This document shows, in pieces, positions 19,996 to 27,843 of a stretch of 27,843 nucleotides of DNA. This stretch comes from Gracilariopsis chorda (lineage: Eukaryota > Rhodophyta > Florideophyceae > Gracilariales > Gracilariaceae). Position 1 is the stretch's first letter. The number at the start of each line of letters is the position of its first letter. The position numbers and the translations under genes are program-made. The notes below the pieces were generated by a model. It ran no database searches. It was not told the DNA's origin and was given only the letters and a program-made list of their open reading frames with translations. The DNA lies in NCBI GenBank assembly GCA_003194525.1, contig NBIV01000469.1, positions 1 through 27,843 on the forward strand. The letters are read 5' to 3'.

Positions 19996-20260
19996 ACCAA
20001 CAGCGGATGGGAGAAGTAAGATTGGGTCAGTATATATGGCGGTAGTCTGTCCATTTCGGGGTACTTTTGACTGCGTTATGAGGCTTCAAGTTGTGTCTCG
20101 TTGTTCTGCATTATGCATGAATTTGCAATGACATGCGGGTGGCAAAGAGCGCTCTGATTGTGGCTCATATCTCCGTATATAGACTGTTCTAATTGGTTGT
20201 CATCATCATAAAATCATTTGAAAGCCAATGAGGACAAAGTAATCTTTAACGCTAGTATAC
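19996..20260. other. Upstream region of the piggyBac transposase
   Basis: No gene is visible. It should hold the transposase promoter. Plus-strand TATATGG at about 20033 would be read as CCATATA on the transposase strand. Small dyads such as ATTGG/CCAAT (about 20193-20228) are present. The right-hand part of the piggyBac end resumes after solo LTR A. Confidence 0.4.
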
Positions 20261-21086
20261 TGTGGTGCAACGCCCCAAAGGGGAGAAACACCGAAAGACG
20301 TTCGGGATCTTTCCTCCGTGGAGGTGAACCCAGTTGGGTAGAGCCCCTCTAGGGGTGGCACGGCGGAGCCGACTTGTAAGACCGAGGCCACCCTTTGCGA
20401 CTAGCGCAAGAGGGTTTAGGACAAGAATCGGTATCCGCGAGAGCGGGAATGCGTCCTCGCCAGAGGTAGGTTTCCACGTAAGTGGGGGTGTGTGAGCGGA
20501 TGCGCACACGAGAGCCGCGGAAAGCGGGAGGTGCTACCCTAAAAAGGGGAAGAAGGAAGGGCGAAGAGGAGGAAGAGAGGACGAAGTGAGTCGCGAAAGC
20601 GACGGGGGCGAACGGCAATGCCGGTAAAAATATCCCTATACATGGCGAAACACCAATGCAATTGGAATAATATGACTCCCAGTGATGGGTCCCTTTAGAT
20701 GTGCAAGGGGGTTAGATGTCCCGTGGTTTACGGCGTTTCCCTCCAAGGAGGAGTAGAGCACGCGCGCAAGCGGTAACAACTAGAGCCAATTCCCCAGGTT
20801 TGGGTCCCTTGTTGAGGAAGGTTTACTGGTGCGACGGCAGTGCGCCGTCGCACTAAGTACTAGCTTCCCAGAAATGGGTGTGAAAATAATAAATAAAATC
20901 AACTAAAATACTCCACATTTCGTGGCAACATCCACTACTGTGGCCAACCGCCAATTGACCCAAAACCGTGTCCCACGTGTCCATACCCACCATTGTGGGG
21001 CGTAGTTCATATACACACTACACAACCGATAATATCGGGAAAGCATTCAAGTACCAAGAATTCCTCCCTGAGGGCGTTGCACTACA
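20261..21086 (-). repeat. Solo LTR A, 826 bp, with TATAC target duplication
   Basis: It runs from TGTGGTGCAA (20261) to TTGCACTACA (21086) and is flanked on both sides by TATAC (20256-20260 and 21087-21091). It is nearly identical to the E3 5' LTR (825 bp) in the opposite orientation. It carries CACGTG at 20974-20979, the R-start hairpin at 20830-20854 and a CCCC/GGGG stem at 20273-20283. Solo LTRs form by recombination between the two LTRs of one copy. Confidence 0.95.
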
Positions 21087-21105
21087 TATACTAGCTTTAA
21101 GCTTT

Positions 21106-21140
21106 GAAGACAACTGGCGAGCAGAGAACCAGTTGTTTTC
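21106..21140. repeat. Inverted repeat near the piggyBac right end
   Basis: Arms GAAGACAACTGG (21106-21117) and CCAGTTGTTTTC (21129-21140) pair over 12 positions (one G-T) around an 11-base loop. It lies about 70 bp from the right tip and so roughly mirrors the subterminal inverted repeat at the left end, although the sequences differ. Confidence 0.7.
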
Positions 21141-21169
21141 GTCGCAAGCCAATAAGGCTTTCACCTTAA

Positions 21170-21212
21170 CGATAGTATAGTAGCGATAATCGTTTCGGTT
21201 CAAAATGGTTAA
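21170..21212 (-). repeat. piggyBac right terminal inverted repeat and TTAA
   Basis: The end reads, reversed, CCATTTTGAACCGA...CGCTACTATAC and abuts TTAA (21209-21212). It pairs with the left end at 16661. Confidence 0.7.
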
Positions 21213-21438
21213 CGGCACCAAGAAGGCCAAAAGTGCAACGTAGACCCTAGTAAGAACTTTTGTAGACTATACAATGTGAAATGCAAACTAGATCCACGAA
21301 TTTCAATAAATCCAAACACTTGTTTACTGCACTTTGGCGCCCTTTTATGCCACTTGTAAGTGAAACAGAGCCTACTAGAACGAAACCAAAATGGTTTCAC
21401 AGTTCTGAACAAGAAAGGCCAAACAACAGTTGCAAAAA

Positions 21439-22049
21439 ATGCCCCGCGGCAAAGGCCTTTTGGACACGGAGAAAGGCATCATTTTAGCTCTACATCAGGA
21501 GCAAGTCAGCCAAAGAGACATTGCAAAGGCTATCAACCGCTCTAAAGGAGCCATGCAAAATATCTTACATCACTCGAAAAAATCCAGCCAAAAGTATTCG
21601 CGAGCTAATAAACAAAAGCTTACGAAAAAACAGAGACGCGGATAGTTCGCAAAGCTCTAACTGGGAAACTCACTGCAAATGACATTCTTCGAGACATGCA
21701 ACTCCCCGTAACAACTCGTCGAGTACAGAAGATACTTCAAACATTTCCACACCTGAAGTACAAAAAACTGATCAAAGGCCCTTACATAAAGGCGGCATAC
21801 AAAACAAAATAGATCGAGTTTGCTAAAAAGTATCTTCAATGTGAAGCTATCGATTGGAAGAAAGTCATTTTTACGGATGAGAAGAAGTTCAATTTCGACG
21901 GCTCCGATGGGAACTGCATGTATTGGCACGATTTGAGTACCGAACCAAGATGGTTTTCTAAACAGAATATTGGAAGTGGATCGGTCATGGTTTGGGGATT
22001 TATTTCTTACCATGGTGCGCTGAAAGTAGTAGAATTGAATGGTAACCAG
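21439..22049 (+). pseudogene. Tc1/mariner transposase, N-terminal part
   Basis: The gene starts at ATG 21439 (MPRGKGLLDTEKG) with a helix-turn-helix of the Tc3/paired type (VSQRDIAKAINRSKGAMQN). It continues through a frameshift near 21640 into a second DNA-binding region (TTRRVQKILQTFPHLKYKK) and the catalytic core start: first Asp in VIFTDEKKFNFDG, then GSGSVMVWGFISYHG. Breaks: the frameshift near 21640 and a TAG near 21810 in KTK-stop-IEFAKKYL. It is interrupted by solo LTR B at ELNGNQ. It is a relic, clearly older than the LTR insertions. Confidence 0.88.
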
Positions 22050-22827
22050 TGAAGTGCAACGCTAATAGCGGTATCAGCACGTGGTGCAGTCATATTCCGC
22101 GTTGGCGATGCTAACCTCTCTACCATGGGGTATGAGTGTTACACCGGTATGTTGTTTTTGTTTGAAGGGCCCCAATTTGGTTGACAAGTGTAGTGCACAG
22201 CATTGCTGGCTTGTGCCACACGTGTGTAGAGTTTCGCACCCCTTTAGGGATATTATTAGTTAATTACTACTGTACTGTCAGGGCGCGGGCCACCACTACT
22301 TATGTGTGTGAGCTCCGGCTGCCCGGGTCAAAGTAAACGCAACAAGCGAGTGTCTGGCTCTAACTCAGGTTCCCTGGTGAGTGTCCACCTCCATCTGGAG
22401 AGACGCCATCCTGTGAAGCCCTAGTTACCCACCTCGTGGAGCTTCAGCACATTCTTACCACTACTGTGTTTGTTTCTGTGCACGCTTTTACAACGGTTAT
22501 TGTTCTTTTGTCCCGTATACAGGTCTCGTTGTTTCTGCGACTACCGGTGATTACCGTTGCTCCGCTACCACCGCCCCACTCGTATGGGCACCGCACCGCT
22601 CTTGCACGTCGCCCACCACTCGTGTGTCGCTGCATTTTCCGCTTTCCCACTTCGTGGTCTGTCTTGGTTTCTACACCTGTACGCTAGTCGTGACGGTGAG
22701 TCCCGGTCTTACACCCGGCTTCGTGTGCTCACCACAGGTGGTTTTGCCGCCGCGCTACCCTCACAGAGGAGGACGTCGAACACCCTTGTGTGTCTGCTCC
22801 CATCTCGGGGTATTGCACTACAACCAG
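22045..22827 (+). repeat. Solo LTR B, 773 bp (22050-22822), with ACCAG target duplication
   Basis: TGAAGTGCAA (22050) to TTGCACTACA (22822), flanked by ACCAG at 22045-22049 and 22823-22827. It is more diverged than the other LTRs but has the same ends, CACGTG at 22078-22083 and 22219-22224, and a terminal CCC/GGG stem. Removing it and one ACCAG restores continuity of the Tc1 reading. Confidence 0.95.
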
Positions 22828-23157
22828 AACTCTACGAACCATATGAAACTAGTTGAACAGAGTATTGTACCTTTTGCTGCAGAAACACTAGGTGAAAGTT
22901 GGAATTTAGTGCACAATGGTGCATCTATCCATCGTCCTAACCTTACAAAAGAGTGGATTGTACGCAAGAATGTTGATTTTTTACAGTGGCCAGCTCATAG
23001 TCGGGACTTGCATTTAATTGAAAATGTGTAAGGGTGCATGGTATGGGACGTGTATCAATGTTTTAAGCAATTTGATACTATGAATGAGCTTATTGCTAAA
23101 ATTGAATCCGTTTGGAACAATACCGAGGACGTTTTTATACGGAAACTCTACCGTTCT
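22823..23157 (+). pseudogene. Tc1/mariner transposase, C-terminal part
   Basis: This continues the core after solo LTR B (NSTNHMKLVEQ, FAAETLGESWNLV). The second catalytic Asp position reads Asn (VHNGASIHR). The third acidic residue is Glu in LIENV, with 34 residues between (DD34E spacing), followed by a stop TAA where a Trp is usual. The end (WNNTEDVFIRKLYRSC) is cut by the E3 LTR. The N, the stop and the upstream breaks show a long-dead copy. Confidence 0.88.
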
Positions 23158-23982
23158 TGTAATGCAACGCCCTCAGGGAGGGATTCTTGGTACTTGAACG
23201 CTTTCCCGATATTATCGGTTGTGTAGTGTGTATATGAACTACGCTCCACAATGGTGGGTATGGACACGTGGGACACGGTTTTGGGTCAATTGGCGGTTGG
23301 CCACAGTAGTGGATGTTGCCACGAAATGTGGAGTATTTTAGTTGATTTTATTTATTATTTTCACACCCATTTCTGGGAAGCTAGTACTTAGTGCGACGGC
23401 GCACTGCCGTCGCACCAGTAAACCTTCCTCAACAAGGGACCCAAACCTGGGAAATTGGCTCTAGTTGTTACCGCTTGCGCGCGTGCTCTACTCCTCCTTG
23501 GAGGGAAACGCCGTAAACCACGGGACATCTAACCCCCTTGCACATCTAAAGGGACCCATCACTGGGAGTCATATTATTCCAATTGCATTGGTGTTTCGCC
23601 CTGTATAGGGATATTTTTACCGGCATCGCCGTTCGTCCCCGTCGCTCTCGCAACTCACTTCGTTCTCTCGTCCTCCTCTTCGCCATTCCTTTTTCCCCTT
23701 TTTAGGGTAGCACCTCCCGCTATCCGCGGCCCTTGTGTGCGCATCCGCTCACACACCCTCACTTACGTGGAAACGTACCTCTACTGAGGATCACACCCCG
23801 CTCACGCGGATACCGATTCTTCGCCTTCACCTCCCTGCGCGAGTCGCGACAGGTGTCTCTGGTGTTACAAATCGGCTTCGCCGTGACACCTCTGGGAGGG
23901 CTCTACCCAACTGGGTTCACCTCGTGAGAGGAAGATCCCGAACGTCTTTCGGTGTTTTTCCCCTTTGGGGCATTGCACCACA
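23158..23982 (+). repeat. E3 5' LTR, 825 bp
   Basis: TGTAATGCAA to TTGCACCACA. U3 holds CACGTG (23265-23270). An AT-rich block follows (about 23329-23362, with TTTTATTTATTATTTT). Then come CTAGTACTTA and a perfect hairpin (23391-23415), a pyrimidine-rich tract (about 23665-23705) and a CCCC-TTT-GGGG stem (23960-23970). It is nearly identical to solo LTR A. Confidence 0.93.
23391..23415 (+). other. Hairpin at the presumed R start of the E3 LTR
   Basis: GTGCGACGGC and GCCGTCGCAC pair perfectly over 10 bp with loop GCACT. Compared with E2, pair 5 changes G-C to A-T and pair 6 changes A-T to G-C, so the pairing is kept. By analogy with the TAR element of some retroviruses, it could act in transcript or packaging control. 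Confidence 0.75.
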
Positions 23983-23985
23983 AAG

Positions 23986-24003
23986 TGGTCTCCCGACCTA
24001 GAA
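23986..24003 (+). promoter_or_regulatory. E3 primer-binding site
   Basis: TGGTCTCCCGACCTAGAA begins 3 nt after the LTR end and is identical to E2. It primes minus-strand DNA synthesis, presumably from a tRNA. The primer species is not identified. Confidence 0.7.
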
Positions 24004-24087
24004 TCGGTTTTTGTTTTCCCTCTTACGAGGTTTGTTTTTATTTACCGGAAGTTCCGTGATCGTTTCCCGTCGTAACGGTATTTTCTC

Positions 24088-26262
24088 ATGTCCAGAAATC
24101 CCTCCGATGTGGAGCCAGTGGTTACGCGTAGTCGCTCCCGCGACAACGGGGACACCTCCGAAGTTCGGTTCGTACCCCGTATCCCTATACGGACAAGTTC
24201 CAGCCGTACTGGCGCCGCTTCATCGCAGAATGATACCCCCGACCGGGAACCCCGGAACTTCCTTTTGCCCTTGTTATCACCCCCGCAGGGGAATGCAGCA
24301 TCGACTCCGGCTGTTGCCGCAGTGCCCCAGGCACCCCGGCCTGCTCCCGCTGTCGCGGCTTCAAGCCCCCGTGGAACGGGCGATAACACACCCCAGGGGA
24401 CTTCCCTGGAATCCCAGGTCCGCGCTCTGTGGACCGCCCATGACACCCTTGTAGGGGAACTAAAATCACTCCAAGAGGTGGTCTTGGCAACCCCCGTAAA
24501 GGAGGTCGCCGAGGAACTCCGTATTTTACGGTCTGACGTCAGCTCCGTGTTGGAGAGTTTGGGACAACCCGCCACCTTCATCGAAGGAGTTGAAGCCCGA
24601 TTTGATCGGATTGGTGCCCGCCTGGAGACGCTGGAGCAGTTCCTCCTCATGGACAAACCATCCCCAGATGATCCGGTAAACGAGGCATCGCATAACGACC
24701 AGCTTGCTGGGAAGAAGAAACGCCGTCATCGACGGAAACACCACCGAAAATATTCGGACTCCGATTCTTCGACATCGTCTGACTCATCCCGAAACCATTC
24801 GGTTAGCTCGAGCTACTCGGACTCCGACTCGGAGGACGAGAAGCGAGGCTACTCCTCCCGCTCGAAGCGGTCATCGGCCACTGAAGGTGTGGTCCAAACC
24901 CGCCAGAAGGGGAGAAGACACCCCGGTCTTCGGGAATTGAAACCGACAAACCCGGATTACCGGAAGCTTTTATCATACCGGTACTACCGGCTCGAAGACT
25001 CGTCACTTGGACGTACGCCCCGTGGTACGGGGAAGGTGCGAGAATGCATTAAGCGAATGCAGCTCTCGCTCCGCAACCAGTATTTTACTGGAGAGGACCC
25101 AGTCCTAGTACTGGATTTCCTATCCCGCTTTGTAGCGGAGGCCGATATCCTCGGTATGAATGAGGGACAAGCCTATTTGGCTTTACCGTATTTCTTACGG
25201 GGAGTGGCGGAGGACCAATACAACTCTGTCAGAGGATCTTCTCGTGCCTCCGAGGGAGGAGTTACTTGCTGGCCAGAGGCTGTGCAGTATCTACTGCGCT
25301 CCTACGCCACAAACACCGCTATTCAGCAGGCTATCCTCGCTTTGCGAGATACACGCCAGCGTGCTGGAGAGACCGAGACTGATTACTCGGTGCGCCTTAA
25401 CAAGGCTTTCCACAGATGTGGTAACGTATACCCCGCTGGGGAGCGCAGTACCATGTTCATCGATGGTCTTGACCCGGCAATCCGGAGTTTAGTTACCCGT
25501 TATCGGAAGGACAAGCGGAGGATCACCTACCTCGAGCTGGTCCAACACGCTCGAGCGGAAGGGGATGCACTCCGTGCAAGAACTCCGAACAATCGGTCTA
25601 AATCCGCCAAGGCGCTGTTGCTGGAAAGCGAAGCTTCCTCACTCCCGCTCACCGCGGATGGGAACCCTGGACAGGGATTTGATACCGTGCATTTAGTGCA
25701 GGAGGATGGTGTGTCGATACCCACCAGTGATTTACCGTCAACGACGGAGATGACCCATGATACGGGAACAGAAGATCCCGTTCTATACGGTGGTAACAGT
25801 CGGGTTCAACCCCAACGACTCCCGTTTTCAAACGGTCAATCCCGTTATCAACGGCCTGGATGGACTGACACCCGCCCTGCGGTTCGCTTCTCCGATACTA
25901 GGAATAATAATCCGCGTGTCGCGGTGTTGGGTCTCATTTGCCACCTGTGCTACGCCCATGGCCATACCTCACCTCAGTGTATTTGTTCACTGAAGGATAT
26001 GGCCAAGGTAGTGGCAAACTATGAGGCCCTCACTACAGAGGAGAAACGTTCCGTCTCGACGGCTTCCTACCTCCGTGCTAAAACGGACTTTTCCCACGCC
26101 CTACCACAGACCCCGCGTGCGCGGCAAGCTTCATACACCCCGATTCGGGAGATCACGCAACCATCCGTTGCAACCCCCGCTTATGCGGATAGAAACCCCC
26201 GTCAACGGGATGAAGCACTCTTTGTCGAGGAAACCAACCCACCGCCGAAGGCGGAAAACTAA
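24088..26262 (+). CDS. gag: E3 Gag polyprotein, intact
   Basis: 724 residues from ATG 24088 (MSRNPSDVEPVVTRSRSR), about 105 nt after the LTR. In order: Ser/Arg-rich N-terminus; Pro/Ala-rich linker; coiled-coil (about residues 112-192, SLESQVRALW to LETLEQFLL); a basic then Ser/Asp-rich segment (about 210-260, KKKRRHRRKHHRK, SDSDSEDEK); a capsid-like domain (about 290-480, FTGEDPVLVLDFLSRF, EGGVTCWPEAVQYLL, FHRCGNVYPAGER); a Ser/Thr/Asn-rich linker; and a CCHC zinc knuckle at residues 618-631 (25939-25980). It packages element RNA in the cytoplasm. Unlike E1 and E2 the frame has no stops. It ends in GGAAAAC-UAA, part of the frameshift signal. Confidence 0.95.
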   Translation: MSRNPSDVEPVVTRSRSRDNGDTSEVRFVPRIPIRTSSSRTGAASSQNDTPDREPRNFLLPLLSPPQGNAASTPAVAAVPQAPRPAPAVAASSPRGTGDNTPQGTSLESQVRALWTAHDTLVGELKSLQEVVLATPVKEVAEELRILRSDVSSVLESLGQPATFIEGVEARFDRIGARLETLEQFLLMDKPSPDDPVNEASHNDQLAGKKKRRHRRKHHRKYSDSDSSTSSDSSRNHSVSSSYSDSDSEDEKRGYSSRSKRSSATEGVVQTRQKGRRHPGLRELKPTNPDYRKLLSYRYYRLEDSSLGRTPRGTGKVRECIKRMQLSLRNQYFTGEDPVLVLDFLSRFVAEADILGMNEGQAYLALPYFLRGVAEDQYNSVRGSSRASEGGVTCWPEAVQYLLRSYATNTAIQQAILALRDTRQRAGETETDYSVRLNKAFHRCGNVYPAGERSTMFIDGLDPAIRSLVTRYRKDKRRITYLELVQHARAEGDALRARTPNNRSKSAKALLLESEASSLPLTADGNPGQGFDTVHLVQEDGVSIPTSDLPSTTEMTHDTGTEDPVLYGGNSRVQPQRLPFSNGQSRYQRPGWTDTRPAVRFSDTRNNNPRVAVLGLICHLCYAHGHTSPQCICSLKDMAKVVANYEALTTEEKRSVSTASYLRAKTDFSHALPQTPRARQASYTPIREITQPSVATPAYADRNPRQRDEALFVEETNPPPKAEN

Positions 26263-26297
26263 CTGAGGGCGTCTCCCCTTTGGGAGAGGCGTCCTCA
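26253..26297 (+). promoter_or_regulatory. E3 gag-pol -1 frameshift signal
   Basis: Heptamer GGAAAAC (26253-26259) precedes UAA (26260-26262). A stem-loop begins 2 nt after the stop: outer arms TGAGGGCG (26264-26271) and CGTCCTCA (26290-26297), inner arms 26273-26277 and 26282-26286, loop CTTT. The -1 frame, starting at C26259, is open straight into Pol for over 1.1 kb, which is the strongest evidence among the three copies. Confidence 0.85.
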
Positions 26298-27843
26298 AGA
26301 ACGAGGCTGTTGGCGCCCAAGGCGTCCTCGCCTCGCTCCCCGGTGAAAGTCCTCTCGAGGAAAGACACCGCTGACGCAGACTCTGCGCACCTCGGTGTGT
26401 TGCGTCGCCCGTGGATACAGAGTAAAAATCCCCGGATTCCCGGTAGAGTCTTGGTCTTGGCCAAGCGCAATTATAAGGTGTATGCGGACCTTGGCCTTGA
26501 TCCCCAGTTTATGGTGAGGTTTCTCACCGTCCTGGATACAGGTGCAGCCCCCAACTTTGTTGTGGAATCATTGTTACCCCCGCTTGTGCGGTCTCGTATC
26601 CGCTCTGACGCAGTCCCCGACATTTCGGATGTGAACAACAATCCGTTACAAACGGTGGGCACAGTGGACCTCGTCGTGAGACTTGGTACCTCCGTGGTGA
26701 AGTTGGACTTCATCGTTTGCCGTTCATTGGCAGCACCAGTGATACTGGGATGTGATTACTGCGACAGATTTGTCGACGCAATTACGCCCCGCCTCAGGCG
26801 TGTAGAACTTGACGACGGATCGTCGGTTCCGATTGTTCGCCGCCCGCTAAAGCGGTCCTCTCGGAAACAAGTTCCGCTCCCTGCTGCGCAGGAACCACCG
26901 CCCGCGTCCCGCGATTCCACCAAGCTCCGCGTCGCTGCCTCGGTTCCTATACCGGCTGAGTCCCAAGTCTGGGTGCAGGTAAATTCCCGCCAACACGGTC
27001 TTCGGGTTATACAACCCCTCGCCTCGTTGTACGAGAAATCCCAGCTGGCGCTGGCTAATGGAATTGTCTCCATTTCCCCGGATGTTCCTTTCCGGATATT
27101 GGTTGCCAAACTTGGCAAACACCCCCAGTATCTGGTAATAAAACACCAAGTAATTGGGAGTGTAACCCCCCATCCTATGGGAATGCTGCCAACAAAGATG
27201 ACAGCCGCCGATGTACTCGGAGTTACCACGTCTTCTGAGGAGTTCGCCCGGCCGTCCGAAGACGTCAAGTCTAAGGAGGGGGAGGAAACCGCTACTTCAG
27301 CGTCGAACATACCGAGTAACTCGGAATTGCGAACCACACCTGTTCCACAGGACAATGCTCCATCGAGCAACGACCGGATTGATCCGGAAAAAAGCACTTG
27401 AAGCGCTGGACTTCAGCCACGTGCCAGAGTCGCACCGCGACAAACTCCGTACTATGTTACGGGAATTCACCACAATGTGGGGATGGCTCGCTTGGCGAGA
27501 TTAACGCAACGGAACACCGGATCGATTTAATCCCCGGTGCGCGACCGGTCGCACAACCCCCTTACAGGGTAGGTGCGAAAGCTCGGGAGGAGGAGCAGTC
27601 CCAAGTGGACAAGATGCTCCGCGCAGGTTTGATTGAGCCCGCTCAATCACCCTGGGCATCCCCAGTTGTACTGGCTTTAAAGGCCGACGGAACCTGGAGG
27701 TTTCTGTGTCGACTACCGCCGGCTCAATGCCGTGACCGTTAGGGACACGTACCCTATCCCTCGTATGGGCGAGTGCATTTGACTCCCTTGGAGACACCAC
27801 CGTGTTCACGGCCCTTGATGCCAATTGGGGATACTGGCAAGTA
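26259..27843 (+). pseudogene. pol: E3 pol, protease and start of RT, runs off window
   Basis: In the -1 frame relative to gag, with no stop before 27399. The linker is basic (SPRSPVKVLSRKD); the aspartic protease has DTG in VLDTGAAPNFVVES; further retropepsin sequence follows (ILGCDYCDRF), then an acidic linker and the start of RT (LRAGLIEPAQSPWASPVVL, ADGTWRF). Compared with E2, four single bases are added in homopolymers: A run 27388-27393, G run 27479-27482, T run 27701-27703, T run 27778-27780. These break RT. The first ~1.1 kb is intact. Confidence 0.9.
27272..27283 (+). promoter_or_regulatory. Internal polypurine-tract copy in E3 pol
   Basis: TAAGGAGGGGGA is in the protease-RT linker, identical to E1 1844-1855 and to the E1 3' tract. 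In E2 the same peptide (SKEGEE) is encoded with a C interrupting the purine run. Confidence 0.45.

Larger units (their letters stand above)
16661..21208. mobile_element. piggyBac element with two convergent genes and a nested solo LTR
   Basis: The left end begins CCCTTTTGAGCCGGAGAATT (16661) after CTAA (16657-16660). The right end, reversed, begins CCATTTTGAACCGAAACGAT from 21208, next to TTAA (21209-21212). The two ends align over about 35 bp, including a shared CGCTACTAT. piggyBac elements use TTAA sites; the left CTAA would be a one-base decay. Between the ends are the plus-strand ballast-like gene (to 17977), the minus-strand transposase (17980-19995) and solo LTR A. Without that LTR and its duplication the element is about 3.7 kb. 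Confidence 0.75.
23158..27843 (+). mobile_element. Ty3/gypsy LTR retrotransposon E3, 3' end outside window
   Basis: 5' LTR, primer-binding site, complete gag, frameshift signal and the start of pol. It inserted near the 3' end of the Tc1 transposase; GTTCT before the LTR is the expected left target duplication. It is the best preserved gag, but pol accumulates +1 homopolymer frameshifts from 27388 on. Confidence 0.93.

Noticed and set aside
1..27843. tRNA, rRNA, CRISPR arrays, bacterial promoters or operons
   Set aside because: None seen. The content is eukaryotic transposons.

Overview
This is nuclear DNA from a eukaryote, and nearly all of it is nested transposable elements. I see no rRNA, tRNA, CRISPR array, operon or clear cellular gene. 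The evidence is three chromodomain-type Ty3/gypsy LTR retrotransposons (E1, E2, E3), two solo LTRs, a pogo/Tigger-type DDE transposase, a piggyBac element and a Tc1/mariner relic. The species cannot be fixed: this mix occurs in red algae, oomycetes and many invertebrates, and a P2X7-ballast-like domain leans towards a metazoan without proving it.

Layout. 1-9220 (+) is E1: the 3' part of gag, a -1 frameshift signal, pol (protease, RT, RNase H, integrase), a broken Pol tail, a chromodomain ORF, a long ORF on the opposite strand, a polypurine tract and the 3' LTR. E1 interrupts the integrase of E2. 9221-15325 (-) is the 5' two thirds of E2 (pol, frameshift signal, gag, primer-binding site, 5' LTR). 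E2 in turn interrupts a pogo-type transposase whose C-terminal half is at 15326-16489. 16661-21208 is a piggyBac element, bounded by imperfect terminal inverted repeats and TTAA/CTAA. It holds two convergent genes: a minus-strand transposase and a plus-strand gene with a Cys-rich, P2X7-ballast-like domain. A minus-strand solo LTR (20261-21086, duplication TATAC) lies in it. 21439-23157 is a decayed Tc1-type transposase, split by a second solo LTR (22050-22822, duplication ACCAG) and cut at its 3' end by E3. 23158-27843 (+) is E3: 5' LTR, primer-binding site, intact gag, frameshift signal and pol, running off the window.

How it works together. In all three gypsy copies the gag stop UAA follows a heptamer (GGGAAAC, GGAAAAC or GAAAAAC) and precedes a stem-loop with compensatory base changes. 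Pol continues in the -1 frame, so Gag-Pol is probably made by programmed -1 frameshifting. The LTRs share TG...CA ends, a CACGTG box, an AT-rich block and, in most copies, a hairpin near the presumed transcript start. The chromodomain would target silent chromatin, which fits the nesting.

The best candidates for something undescribed are the long antisense ORF between pol and the 3' LTR of E1, the two-gene piggyBac element, and the frameshift signal. Most copies carry a few stops or frameshifts, and every frameshift I could resolve against a sister copy is a +1 expansion of a homopolymer.
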